The position numbers were made by a program, and so were the translations under genes. Source: Halobacterium sp. CBA1126 (lineage in GTDB: Archaea; Halobacteriota; Halobacteria; Halobacteriales; Halobacteriaceae). From it: 60,122 nucleotides of DNA. Under the pieces are notes generated by a model. That model worked only from the letters and a program-made list of their open reading frames with translations. It did not search any database and was not told the DNA's origin. The stretch is taken from NCBI RefSeq assembly GCF_009741975.1, contig NZ_WPCF01000003.1, positions 1 to 60,122 on the forward strand. Reading direction: 5' to 3'. Position 1 is the first letter of the stretch. The number at the start of each line of letters is the position of its first letter. Positions 1 through 7,821 of this stretch are shown here, in pieces.

Positions 1-604
1 ATCCCATCGGCAGTTGCGGGTGAGGAACGGCTGCGACGGGTCAGTGAGCTTGGCGATCTCCATCCCGGTTGCGGGTGACCATCTCGTCAGCCCGAGGCGT
101 CTGCATCCACGAGTTGACGACCAGGATCCAGAACCCCGACAGCCAAGCACCGACGCCGACGAGGACCGAGGAGAGGACGTACGTTCGGTCCGCGACCCGC
201 TCGCGGCCGTACAGCAACACGCCGAGAAAGACGGCTTCCAAGAAGAACGCCATCTTCGCCTCGAACGCGAGTGGCCCACCAATCAGTTCACCGGCGATTG
301 TGGCGAACTGCGGGAAGTTCGTCCCGAACTGGAAACTCATCGGGATACCGGTGACCGTTCCCATCACGAAGCCAACGGCGAACACCTTCACCCAAAACGA
401 GCGTAACCGCGCATACCGCTGCTCGTTAGTCCGTACGTCTTTCCACGTGAAGTAGATAATAAACGGTGCGAGCCCGATCGAGAGAGACGCGAAAATGATG
501 TGCACGGAGATCGTCCACCCGAACTGCATACGGCTCGCGATTTCTGGAGAGAGCAAGGCCATCCAACCCAGGTCGACGGTGGATAGAAGTGTCGCTGGGA
601 CCAT
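1..604 (-). pseudogene. cydA: Cytochrome bd oxidase subunit I, N-terminal part, frame-broken and cut by window edge
   Basis: The protein read from the ATG at 604 matches the N-terminus of CydA, the haem-bearing subunit of the membrane quinol oxidase that reduces oxygen to water. Visible are the QFGWTISVH segment, whose histidine fits the haem b595 ligand position, several membrane helices, and the conserved NSWMQTP segment near residue 165. The open frame then stops at 41 after about 187 residues, whereas CydA is usually about 450. Reading the next frame from about position 66 toward 1 gives MEIAKLTDPSQPF, which looks like the expected continuation, so a single-base indel near 62-70 breaks the gene (or the base call is wrong). 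The rest of the gene and any cydB lie outside the window. Confidence 0.8.
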
Positions 605-648
605 GGGTAGACACTGCGGGGCGCAATATGATTAGTCATTAGGCGATT

Positions 649-686
649 TCCCGAATTTCGGGATACCCCCACAAAATTTTATAGGT
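649..686 (-). promoter_or_regulatory. cydA promoter with palindrome
   Basis: Reading toward cydA, a TATA-like stretch CCTATAAAATTTT (671-686) is followed by the near-perfect palindrome TCCCGAA-T-TTCGGGA at 649-663. The palindrome sits just downstream of the TATA box, where a bound regulator would block initiation. An oxygen- or redox-responsive regulator is a reasonable guess but is not shown by the sequence. Confidence 0.45.
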
Positions 687-689
687 GAG

Positions 690-1119
690 GATATAAGTTC
701 CCAAATACCCTAGAAAAGTTTGGGTTCTGATATACGCCGGGTTTGGAAACGAGAGGAACAGCATTGAACCTCTCGACGCGAGGACCACCGAGGCCGTGCG
801 AGAAAACTGGTGCTATCAGAGGGAGAGGGTGGTCTTCGGTAGGAACCTAACCGCTCACGCTGCGCCGTCAGTGAGTGACGACAAAGATCTATCACGCTGA
901 AACCCCGTCAAATCGTACAGACCTCTGTTATTGGGTAATACTGGTAAAAGAGTTCGCACAATCTGCTGGCTATCAGCGTCTCATAGAACAGCTCACAGGG
1001 TTGTTGGTTTCAGGACAACCAAGGTGAATTAGTGAGATAATGGTAGCTTCCCTATTCAGGTGCCAGCGGGACTCGTCGCTTCTCGTGTTGGTCTATCCCC
1101 CTAACGTCGAAAATACTGG
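690..1119. other. Gene-free stretch
   Basis: No convincing coding frame, RNA gene or mobile element is seen here. Short open frames lack haloarchaeal codon bias. A small inverted repeat (GGTTGT / ACAACC) lies near 1004-1025. Confidence 0.4.
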
Positions 1120-1278
1120 TCAGTCGGTGGCTTGGTCGCTCTCCCCGGTGAGTTCCCATTCGATGACGTGATCCTCGCCGTAGGTGGCTTGATGGGTGTC
1201 GCGGAACTCGAACACGTCTTCTAATGCGTCAATCTCGCGCTGGAATTCGCACAGCGTACAAGTGACAATATAAGGCAA
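1120..1278 (-). CDS. Small CxxC protein or gene remnant, 52 aa
   Basis: An in-frame reading from a TTG at 1278 to TGA at 1120 gives a 52-residue acidic peptide beginning around LPYIVTCTLCEFQRE, with one CxxC motif (TCTLC) and haloarchaeal-looking composition toward the C-terminus. I do not recognise a named family with certainty. No ATG or GTG is in frame near the start, and the proposed TTG lies inside an inverted repeat with a TATA-like core, so the 5' end may have been lost. It could be a functional zinc-binding mini-protein or the remaining body of a decayed gene. Confidence 0.4.
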   Translation of the reverse strand: MPYIVTCTLCEFQREIDALEDVFEFRDTHQATYGEDHVIEWELTGESDQATD

Positions 1279-1297
1279 TATATACCACCTTATATTG
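1266..1297. promoter_or_regulatory. Perfect 10-bp inverted repeat around a TATA-like core
   Basis: CAATATAAGG (1266-1275) and CCTTATATTG (1288-1297) are exact reverse complements separated by 12 bp containing TATATA. It overlaps the start of the small minus-strand ORF and looks like a promoter covered by a dimeric repressor. Confidence 0.55.
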
Positions 1298-1482
1298 AAT
1301 TAGGGTCTGTAGCGGGATAAGCCTGCCCGCCCATCCCGGAATCAGTTCGGCGTTAACAGTCTTGACAGAACCAATCACTCGTCGGTTGTTCTGCTTGGTT
1401 CGGATTCATCCTCCCGGATATAGTAAGGGAAAACCTTCTGTAACGGTGAATTAGCCAATACACCTTTTCACCAGTTGCTCGT

Positions 1483-1650
1483 ATGGTGTCCATGACGATT
1501 GAAGCGACGTTCACTGCGACTGAAGGCGAATTTCCACTCGCTGCCGTCTTCTCGGAGTTTCCGACCGCCGAAATCGAATTGGACCGCGTTGTTCCGACCG
1601 ACGAAGTCGTCGTCGTGTTCAGGGTCTGGCGAAGTAACTCTCACCGCTGA
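1483..1650 (+). pseudogene. N-terminal fragment of a bacterio-opsin-activator-like (HTH-10 family) regulator
   Basis: From the ATG at 1492 (or the in-frame ATG at 1483) the reading EFPLAAVFSEFPTAEIELDR followed by VVPTDE is characteristic of the N-terminus of haloarchaeal bacterio-opsin activator / HTH-10 proteins, which carry an N-terminal sensor-like domain and a C-terminal helix-turn-helix. After about 42 residues the similarity ends, and the frame runs into unrelated sequence and stops at 1650. Full proteins are over 200 residues, so this is a truncated remnant joined to the fragment that follows. Confidence 0.6.
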
Positions 1651-2041
1651 AAACGAGGTGTTTACCGTCGATGAGACGTACGACGGATTTGAGTTCACGC
1701 TCCGGAATCAGACGACGGCTTCGCTGACGATTACGCGGACGAAGGCGTGGGAAATCGAGAGACACACATCTGATGGCTGGGAGCAAGTCGCAACGGAGGT
1801 CGGTGTCGCGGAAGGTAAGACTCGGACGCTGGACTGTGGCGAGGCACACTCGTGGCATCACGCACTCTTCGAACATCCGACGCTACCTAGTCGCAAAACT
1901 ACGTACCTATTTGAGAATCTCTCCGAGGGACTGTACAAATTCTCGGTAACAGGGAATCTCGAAACTGGCGTGGAGATTACTCGTGAAACCCAGTTCGAGG
2001 TGCAGAGACAACTACCACCACAGACCAAGACTGATGAATAA
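1625..2041 (+). pseudogene. C-terminal part of an Ig-like beta-sandwich protein
   Basis: The frame ending at 2041 reads as an all-beta protein (…FTLRNQTTASLTITR…, …SEGLYKFSVTG…) resembling the Ig-like fold of BsuPI-type or cell-surface adhesion domains found in secreted haloarchaeal proteins. Upstream of about 1625 the same frame is an out-of-frame reading of the HTH-10 fragment, so no native N-terminus, signal peptide or lipobox is present. An ATG at 1499 keeps this frame open and could express an artificial fusion of about 180 residues. I treat it as a broken gene formed by deletion or recombination. Confidence 0.5.
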
Positions 2042-2047
2042 GCTCCC

Positions 2048-2064
2048 CTATCTGAACACTGCCG
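2048..2064. repeat. Solo IS6-type terminal repeat
   Basis: CTATCTGAACACTGCC closely matches the ends of the IS6-family element at 31.4-32.1 kb and of the decayed copy at 20.3 kb. No transposase is attached here. Confidence 0.45.
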
Positions 2065-2316
2065 AACGAATAGGCCCCCAAATATTCCCCTCGTCAGCGA
2101 CAATCCCTTGGTATGGGTGAGAACTGTGATAAGTGTGGGACGGAACTTGGCTCATCTCAGGAACGCCACCAGCGGTACCGAATCGAGCATCCGTCGGATT
2201 CGGTCGAGACACTAGAAGGGCGTCTGTGCTCGGATTGTTTCTGGGAGCTCAAGGAGTGGCTCGAAACGGAGGAGGTCACGTAACTGCGTTCCACTGATTG
2301 AGCGATACAGCTTCTG
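2058..2316. repeat. Duplicated segment, copy 1 (inverted copy at 40321-40581)
   Basis: About 255 bp, including the small zinc-protein gene and both flanks, reappears in opposite orientation at 40321-40581 with only scattered changes. Shared flanks include GCCGAACGAAT upstream and GATTGAGCGATACAG downstream. Confidence 0.7.
2113..2283 (+). CDS. Small double-CxxC zinc protein, 56 aa
   Basis: A 56-residue protein with CDKCG near the start and CSDC at residues 39-42, spaced like a single zinc-binding unit, followed by an amphipathic acidic tail (FWELKEWLETEE). Haloarchaea carry many such one-zinc mini-proteins, often of unknown function in protein-protein contacts or regulation. The start is the ATG at 2113. 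A close paralogue lies at 40353-40523 on the other strand (about 50 of 56 residues identical), showing that the gene was duplicated with its flanking DNA. The precise role is unknown. Confidence 0.75.
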   Translation: MGENCDKCGTELGSSQERHQRYRIEHPSDSVETLEGRLCSDCFWELKEWLETEEVT

Positions 2317-2348
2317 TCCTTACTAATCTACGCTCGAATCTAGTAGCC

Positions 2349-2396
2349 GTTGAGAGTTTCAACAGAGCCCCAAATTTTCACCCGCCGTACTTTAAG
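2349..2396 (+). promoter_or_regulatory. tbp promoter, copy 1, with conserved palindrome
   Basis: An inverted repeat GTTGA-N5-TCAAC (2349-2363) precedes a TATA-like TACTTTAAG (2388-2396). The TATA box lies about 25 nt before the ATG at 2421, implying an almost leaderless mRNA. The same arrangement precedes the second tbp at 41880. Confidence 0.6.
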
Positions 2397-2420
2397 TGAG
2401 TTGTCCGACGAATACCCCGT

Positions 2421-2981
2421 ATGAGCACGCTGGCGGACACGATCCATATCGAGAACGTTGTTGCATCCAGTGATCTCGGCCAAGAACTCGCCCTCGACCA
2501 ACTCTCCACAGACCTCCCCGGCGCCGAGTACAACCCAGAGGACTTCCCTGGGGTCGTCTACCGCTTGCAGGAGCCGAAGTCAGCCACGCTGATCTTCCGC
2601 TCGGGCAAAGTCGTCTGCACCGGCGCCAAAAGCGTCGATGACGTTCACGAAGCTCTCGGGATCGTTTTCGGTGACATTCGCGAGTTAGGCATCGATGTCA
2701 CGAGTAATCCGCCCATCGAGGTGCAAAACATCGTCTCCAGCGCAAGTCTCGAGCAGTCGCTGAACTTGAACGCGATTGCGATCGGCCTGGGGCTGGAGCA
2801 AATCGAGTACGAACCCGAACAGTTCCCCGGGCTCGTCTACCGCCTTGACGATCCCGATGTCGTCGTCCTCCTCTTCGGCAGTGGCAAACTCGTGATTACC
2901 GGCGGGCAAAACCCAGACGAAGCCGAGCAAGCACTCGCTCACGTCCAAGACCGACTCACCGAACTCGGCCTGCTTGACTGA
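2421..2981 (+). CDS. tbp: TATA-binding protein, copy 1
   Basis: A 186-residue protein made of two similar halves of about 90 residues, the saddle-shaped TBP fold. Each half carries the expected hallmarks: IENVVASSDLG and VQNIVSSASLEQ openings, the EDFPGVVYRL / EQFPGLVYRL strands, and IFRSGKVVCTGAKS / LFGSGKLVITGG. It binds TATA promoters and recruits TFB and RNA polymerase. A second, closely similar tbp lies at 41880-42440 and a TFB gene at 37602, so this region supplies part of an expanded general-factor set, as known for plasmids of Halobacterium. The upstream region is conserved between the two copies. Confidence 0.97.
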   Translation: MSTLADTIHIENVVASSDLGQELALDQLSTDLPGAEYNPEDFPGVVYRLQEPKSATLIFRSGKVVCTGAKSVDDVHEALGIVFGDIRELGIDVTSNPPIEVQNIVSSASLEQSLNLNAIAIGLGLEQIEYEPEQFPGLVYRLDDPDVVVLLFGSGKLVITGGQNPDEAEQALAHVQDRLTELGLLD

Positions 2982-3074
2982 GCCCATGGTCTCTAAACCG
3001 ATAGCTGTCCGAAGGGAGTCATATTGTTGGAGTGAGTGACAGCCACCCGTCCCTGATCGCTGAAAACCGGGAAG

Positions 3075-3356
3075 TTACTCGCTGAGGTCGACGTACTGTT
3101 GTTCCCAGTCGCGACGAGCAGTAATCTCTCGGTGACCACGCTGTGTGAGCGTATAGGAGTTTGTGCGCTCATCGAGTTCGCCCTTCTCGACGAGGCCTTT
3201 GTCGACGAGGTCGTCGAGATTCGGATAGAGCCGGCCGTGATTGATCTCTTGTTCGTAGTAGACCTCAAGTTCGTCTTTGAGTGCGAGCCCGTGTGGTTCC
3301 TCAAAGTCAGCGATCACGTACAAGATGTCCCGCTGGAATCCAGTTAAATCGTGCAT
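3075..3356 (-). CDS. PadR-family transcriptional regulator
   Basis: A 93-residue winged-helix protein. The sequence opens MHDLTGFQRDILYVI, then EEPHGLALKDELE, and contains the recognition and wing segment INHGRLYPNLDDLVDKGLV, all typical of PadR/PhiH1-type small repressors in haloarchaea. It would bind DNA as a dimer and control its own or a neighbouring promoter. It is transcribed convergently with tbp copy 1 and divergently from the histone-fold gene at 3489, whose promoter region (3357-3488) is the likeliest target. The ligand or signal is unknown. Confidence 0.9.
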   Translation of the reverse strand: MHDLTGFQRDILYVIADFEEPHGLALKDELEVYYEQEINHGRLYPNLDDLVDKGLVEKGELDERTNSYTLTQRGHREITARRDWEQQYVDLSE

Positions 3357-3488
3357 CCGTCTCTTTGCCTTCTACTGGGTTGAATAAGTCCCCTCTGATA
3401 TCCTAGTGGGTCTTGCAGTCCTATGGCCGAAAGCCGCAGTGAGAACCTTCGAACCTTTATGTGGTGGGCAGGCGAAACCTGCGATGGA

Positions 3489-3656
3489 ATGTCTGACCTG
3501 ATCGTCAAAGCAGCCGTAAAGGACGAACTTTCGGAGCACAACGTCTCGGCCGATTTCTACGCCGCCCTCAACGAGGAAGTCGCTGAACTGCTCGATGACG
3601 CCGCCGACCGTGCCGAAGCGAACGAGCGGAAGACGGTCCAGCCCCGCGACCTGTAA
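3489..3656 (+). CDS. Short histone-fold protein (DUF1931 type)
   Basis: A 55-residue protein starting MSDLIVKAAVK and ending in KTVQPRDL, matching the DUF1931 family of histone-fold mini-proteins. The terminal TVQPRDL is like the end of the histone alpha-2 region. The ATG at 3489 is preferred over the upstream ATG at 3423 because the extra 22 residues do not fit the family and a TATA-like CTTTATG lies at 3455-3461. It may act in chromatin or as a regulatory dimer; the function is not established. It is divergent from the PadR gene. Confidence 0.8.
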   Translation: MSDLIVKAAVKDELSEHNVSADFYAALNEEVAELLDDAADRAEANERKTVQPRDL

Positions 3657-3731
3657 CTCCGGATTTCGCGAGTTCACTCGTCACTCGAAGATTTCCTTTT
3701 GAAGGTTCTGTGTCGAATTAAGCAGACGTCC

Positions 3732-3878
3732 ATGGCAGACATGCGTTTCAAACTCCGCCACAACTACTCTATTTGGGACGAGACTGAGGATTTGGTGTGG
3801 TTTCTTGCCGATCGTCTGATCTCGGTTCCATATGACAAATTCCAGATAATGGCAGGTCTCTGTGGAAACTCTCAATAG
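3732..3878 (+). CDS. Small ORF, 48 aa, unknown
   Basis: ATG at 3732 to TAG at 3878 encodes 48 residues, somewhat basic, beginning MADMRFKLRHNYSIWDE. No motif or family is recognised. Composition is less acidic than the neighbours, so it may be a chance frame or decayed. Confidence 0.3.
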   Translation: MADMRFKLRHNYSIWDETEDLVWFLADRLISVPYDKFQIMAGLCGNSQ

Positions 3879-3959
3879 TTAATAGATCCTGACGTGGGTT
3901 GGTACGTACAGGTGCTGCCCTCCCCCACAGTTTTCCCCTCTGCGTGGTGATGATGTATT

Positions 3960-4181
3960 GTGAATTACCCGTCTCTCCGGGGGTATGGAGCGGTTCTCGT
4001 TGTTGGTGTCGCGGTCATCTGTATGGGCGTGATTGCGCTCGGCTTCATCATGCCCACCCGGCTCTTCGAAAGTACTGTGGGATTAGTCGCCTTCTTCGCC
4101 GCCGCCCTCCTGATGGTCATCTGCGCAGTTGTTGCGAACTTCTACGATCTACGAGAGGTTCTCCACGAGGAATTCGGCTGA
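3960..4181 (+). CDS. Small membrane protein, 73 aa
   Basis: Starts with GTG at 3960 and encodes two hydrophobic helices (roughly residues 10-31 and 40-60) followed by a short acidic tail. Haloarchaeal small two-helix membrane proteins of this kind are common and uncharacterised. The gene sits alone between the small ORF at 3732 and the secretion operon, with no obvious operon link. Confidence 0.6.
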   Translation: MNYPSLRGYGAVLVVGVAVICMGVIALGFIMPTRLFESTVGLVAFFAAALLMVICAVVANFYDLREVLHEEFG

Positions 4182-4221
4182 ATCTGCTTATTTAGGCGGT
4201 GTGGTAGAACCTCCTCGATAG

Positions 4222-4330
4222 TATTTCTTATATAAGTAAGCCCATATATTATTCACTAGAAAATAACTCGCACAAAAAGCATATATGGCAGCATGGAACA
4301 ATACCTGATATCGTTCAAACACACATACCC
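4222..4330 (+). promoter_or_regulatory. AT-rich promoter region of the secretion operon
   Basis: This stretch is much richer in A/T than its surroundings and holds several TATA-like runs, including the palindrome CTTATATAAG near 4227-4236 and CATATATT. No gene fits. It is the probable main promoter for the 12 kb operon starting at 4340. Confidence 0.45.
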
Positions 4331-4339
4331 AACTAACGA

Positions 4340-4609
4340 ATGTCACAGAATACCGTCAACACCACTGTCTCAATCAAGCCCGCCGATGCCTTATTCCTCA
4401 GCTGGGCAACCGGCATCAACGCATCCGGGCTCTTCCGTGAAGCAGTGGCCGAGCAAATGATGTATCGAGACATCGACCGCGACGAACTCTCGACGCTCAC
4501 CGAAGAGGCACTCACTGAAACCAGTCGGGACCTCGACGACCTCCTCGAACAGACCTCCAGTATCGAGGACTTGAACGCCCTGCTCGAAACGGATCCCGCC
4601 TCCGACTAA
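4340..4609 (+). CDS. Small RHH-like protein, first gene of secretion operon
   Basis: An 89-residue acidic protein. The segment GINASGLFREAVAEQM is like the helix that follows the strand in ribbon-helix-helix proteins of haloarchaeal plasmids, and the N-terminal VNTTVSIKP could be the DNA-contacting strand. As first gene of the operon, 15 bp before the pilin-like gene, it could autoregulate the operon, but it could also be a structural accessory. Family assignment is tentative. Confidence 0.5.
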   Translation: MSQNTVNTTVSIKPADALFLSWATGINASGLFREAVAEQMMYRDIDRDELSTLTEEALTETSRDLDDLLEQTSSIEDLNALLETDPASD

Positions 4610-4624
4610 CAGATACACCACCAG

Positions 4625-5110
4625 ATGAACAATCCACCCTCTGACTCGGCGAGCGATGCATCGGCCACTCAGTCGCTCTCGGCCAATAGCCAGTCGCCCC
4701 AGTCCTCGAGCAGTAACCGTCTCAAACCGACTCTCACACAGGCGCGTCCACGAGTTATATCCCTCACGATGGGGCTCGCGTTCCTCGTCGTTGCCGTCGG
4801 TCCAGCCGCCGCACAGAGTCAGGTCGGCAATGTGTACTGCAACACTGGCGTCGCCACCGGTATCGATCTCGTATTTGGGGCGATCGCAGGCCTTGGCCTG
4901 CCCGCAACCGGCTTCTACACTGGGAAAGCTGGTCTTTCATATATGCGCGCCGGCGGTAACCCTGAGAAGAAGAACGATGCCAAAGAAAAACTCGTCATGT
5001 CCGGTATCGGTTTTGGCATCGTCGTCCTCGCATTAATCTCGCCCACGCTCATCGACAATGTCGGCAGTCAGATGGGCTTCGGATTCTCGGACTGCGTGAA
5101 GCCCTTCTAG
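4625..5110 (+). CDS. Pilin-like (VirB2/TrbC-like) membrane protein
   Basis: 161 residues with a long Ser/Asn/Gln-rich N-terminal region, a hydrophobic stretch ending in AAAQSQ that could be a cleaved signal (residues about 48-66), and two further hydrophobic segments separated by a short basic loop (GGNPEKKNDAKEK). Size, topology and position just before the exported proteins and the VirB6/VirB4-like genes fit the major pilin or pore subunit of an archaeal type IV secretion-like apparatus. Sequence similarity to bacterial VirB2 is weak, so this rests on topology and context. Two cysteines in the mature part (YCNTG and SDCVKPF) could form a disulphide. Confidence 0.5.
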   Translation: MNNPPSDSASDASATQSLSANSQSPQSSSSNRLKPTLTQARPRVISLTMGLAFLVVAVGPAAAQSQVGNVYCNTGVATGIDLVFGAIAGLGLPATGFYTGKAGLSYMRAGGNPEKKNDAKEKLVMSGIGFGIVVLALISPTLIDNVGSQMGFGFSDCVKPF

Positions 5111-5163
5111 CCCCCATCTGAGATAGCTAGCTAACTGTCCCCGCTCCCCTCGCCCGGAATAGA

Positions 5164-6921
5164 ATGCACGCCCGAACGATAGGCGCCGCACTTGCCCTAC
5201 TCCTTGTGAGTGGCACTGTTGGGATTGGCGTTGCAGGAGACATACATATCGAAATACCATCTGATTCCGGAGATGCAGTGCCTGACGATGGACCCGACTA
5301 CGGCGTGAACAACAGCACCTTCCAGCGGCTCTGGTCGGAAGACATCGACAACGGTAATCTCTCGGCCGACGATTTTAATGGGGCAAACGTCTCATCACGC
5401 GCCGAATTCGCTCACCGACTTGCCCAGTCGACAGACATCCCGTTCGCTCGCCCACCTCAAGCCGCCTCAAACTGGAATAGTGGTGACTTCGGCGATTACA
5501 ATCCTGGCGGCCAAGATACGTCTGTCTACCCTGCTGGTGCCTCCCTCGAAGACGGTGTGTACATCAAAGATGCGTATGCCAGTATCTTCGCCGTTCAACC
5601 CTCAACAATTCTCCATCAGACAAACGGGACGACGAAATATGTTCCCCCAGAGGGACAGGTCCGGGCACTCAGTGACTACCGCGTTGCTGTTCCTGAGGGA
5701 GACCAGACCGGCCCACACCGTGAACGCTGGTCGATCGACCGCACGAGTATCGAGTCTATGGAACTCTCCGCAGATGGTCGAACTATCGACACCGGAAGCG
5801 GCCATCAGACTACGCTGCAGTACACCAACCTCTCGGGATCACCGCAGCTGATCGTCGAGACCAATATCACGGTAACGCTTCGTCATGTCACACTGGATTG
5901 CCCAGCCTGGAACTCCACGAGATCCAGTTGTGGCGGGGATTGGAATCGCGTTGTCGAAACCGTTGAAGCGTCAAAAACGGTATCGGCATCACAGACCGTC
6001 GTCGTTAATCAACTCTCCGGCATTTCTGGAAACCGCGTCCAGTTTGAGGCACGCGAGGACCAGGTCGGTGCTGTCGTCCATCCGAATACGGAGTGGTCGA
6101 CGATTACGGTCGACGGCGATGTTCGGGCCCGAAGCAATTGGTGGTTCTACACGGCCGGACGATCCGGCTGGCAGACGATGCTCACGAGCACCGCGACCAA
6201 CACGTCGCGTACTGAGTCGTCGGTGCGTCCCGTCCAAGTTCACGCGTTCCCGAGCCAGCAAGCGCCGTACGTACCGACCGAACCGACTGACAACGGGAAG
6301 CGCCCACTCGTTATCGAGGAAACGTGGGGCACAAAGCAGTCAGGGCCGTCGCTGCCAGCGAACATTGACCTCGAGTCTGCCAATCCGTATGTGAATGCAG
6401 ATTCGATTGCCCTGAGTTCCACAACCCTCGACGAGAGCGCCTTCCGCGAGGTTACGGTGCAAGGAATCGTCCGCGAGCAATCACGAACGGTGTCCCTATC
6501 CGAGCAGCAGACCGTCCGAGAGACGAATCTCACCCTATCTGTCACCGAAGCCAACGCTACCCACGCGGTCGTCCGTGCGACGGTTACGGAGAACGAGACC
6601 GATGACGCTGTCACGACTGGCCGCGTGACAATCGGCAACCAGACCACGGCACTCAACAGCAGCGGAATGGCCGTCACCACCGTCTCGTACCCGGCGATTG
6701 CCGTTCGTGGCCAGTACACCTCGGCCGCTTGGTGGCGGACTGATCAGCCCTATTCAGCGTCGGAAGATGTCGCAAAAACCCCTGCGAACTTCCCCGACCT
6801 CAAGTCGCTCATCCAGCTCGTCGTCGTGACGATGCTCTGGTTCATCCCCGTCGCTGTCCTGGTCTTCGGCTTCGACTACATGTCCGGAGGCGAACTCCTT
6901 GGACTTACAAAGAGAACATGA
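5164..6921 (+). CDS. Large exported membrane-anchored protein of the secretion operon
   Basis: 585 residues with an N-terminal signal-like segment (residues 1-25), a long extracellular region rich in N-glycosylation-type NxT/S sites and beta-strand patterns, and one C-terminal membrane helix (IQLVVVTMLWFIPVAVLVFGF) followed by a short cytoplasmic tail. No enzymatic motif is visible. The stop overlaps the next start by ATGA (6918-6921), showing translational coupling. It may form the cell-surface part of the conjugation-type apparatus. The family is unknown to me beyond recurrence in haloarchaeal secretion islands. Confidence 0.6.
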   Translation: MHARTIGAALALLLVSGTVGIGVAGDIHIEIPSDSGDAVPDDGPDYGVNNSTFQRLWSEDIDNGNLSADDFNGANVSSRAEFAHRLAQSTDIPFARPPQAASNWNSGDFGDYNPGGQDTSVYPAGASLEDGVYIKDAYASIFAVQPSTILHQTNGTTKYVPPEGQVRALSDYRVAVPEGDQTGPHRERWSIDRTSIESMELSADGRTIDTGSGHQTTLQYTNLSGSPQLIVETNITVTLRHVTLDCPAWNSTRSSCGGDWNRVVETVEASKTVSASQTVVVNQLSGISGNRVQFEAREDQVGAVVHPNTEWSTITVDGDVRARSNWWFYTAGRSGWQTMLTSTATNTSRTESSVRPVQVHAFPSQQAPYVPTEPTDNGKRPLVIEETWGTKQSGPSLPANIDLESANPYVNADSIALSSTTLDESAFREVTVQGIVREQSRTVSLSEQQTVRETNLTLSVTEANATHAVVRATVTENETDDAVTTGRVTIGNQTTALNSSGMAVTTVSYPAIAVRGQYTSAAWWRTDQPYSASEDVAKTPANFPDLKSLIQLVVVTMLWFIPVAVLVFGFDYMSGGELLGLTKRT

Positions 6922-7820
6922 ACGACAACACAAGCTCTCCCAATCACAGCAGGAGTCTCGATCGTCGAACAGTTCTCAGTGGAGTCAGCGGTACCCTCGT
7001 CGCACTCGCTGGATGCACAGACAATCCTGATACTGGCAGCGACACATCCACTGACAGTACCGATACGACGACTGACTCACCGGCATCCCAGTCAAACGTT
7101 TTCACGGGCGTTCGATTCGATGGCGGCCAGCTCGTCGTCACACTCGCTAGCGATACGTCCGTGGACTGGGTGCGTCGCTTCGGACCAGAGGAGAATCTTT
7201 CAGAGAAGGCGAAGGTCTCACCAGATGGAACACAAGCTCAGTTCGATCTCGTCGGACAGAATACCGACGGCTATACACCAGGAACGCACCGGCTCGTCGC
7301 CGTCAAGAACGACGAAACGCTCGGTGAGATGCCGCTCGACCTCACACCGGATGTGGCGCTTACCGACTTCCGGTGGGCGAAGAATCACCCCGATATGGAG
7401 TGGGACAAGTCAGCGAATAACTGGGAGACACATGCCTCATTTGTATTGGAGAACACGGGGAGTGGGCCAGCAATGCTCGCTCGTACTCGATGGCGAGATG
7501 CACCGTTCGTCCTCCGCACTGATGAGGACGAACAGGCGTTCGACCATACGACGCCGCTCCCACCGGGCGAGACCACGACGGTCTACGCGAGACCGCCAGT
7601 CTACGAAACAAGTGGCGGTCTCGTCGGTGCTTCTGCCGTCGAGTGTGAAAATATCGACGCAAAAACGCTTCAATTGACTGCCGTCGTTGAGCCGGGTGCT
7701 AACCTGTCGTATTTACAGACGATTGAGTACGGCGGCGAAGAAGGAGCCTGTGAACTCACGATTGTCGATCGTGAGACGGCTGGCCCAACCCAGACGGCGG
7801 CGAACGGGAGTGATACTTGA
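6918..7820 (+). CDS. Tat-type lipoprotein of the secretion operon
   Basis: 300 residues. The N-terminus has a twin-arginine signal (LDRRTVLSG) followed by a hydrophobic core and a lipobox (LAGC), so the mature protein should be exported folded and lipid-anchored at Cys about 32. A Ser/Thr/Asp-rich linker follows, then a beta-rich domain. The start ATG overlaps the upstream stop (ATGA). It probably serves as an extracellular subunit of the apparatus. No catalytic motif was recognised. Confidence 0.65.
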   Translation: MNDNTSSPNHSRSLDRRTVLSGVSGTLVALAGCTDNPDTGSDTSTDSTDTTTDSPASQSNVFTGVRFDGGQLVVTLASDTSVDWVRRFGPEENLSEKAKVSPDGTQAQFDLVGQNTDGYTPGTHRLVAVKNDETLGEMPLDLTPDVALTDFRWAKNHPDMEWDKSANNWETHASFVLENTGSGPAMLARTRWRDAPFVLRTDEDEQAFDHTTPLPPGETTTVYARPPVYETSGGLVGASAVECENIDAKTLQLTAVVEPGANLSYLQTIEYGGEEGACELTIVDRETAGPTQTAANGSDT

Positions 7821-7821
7821 T

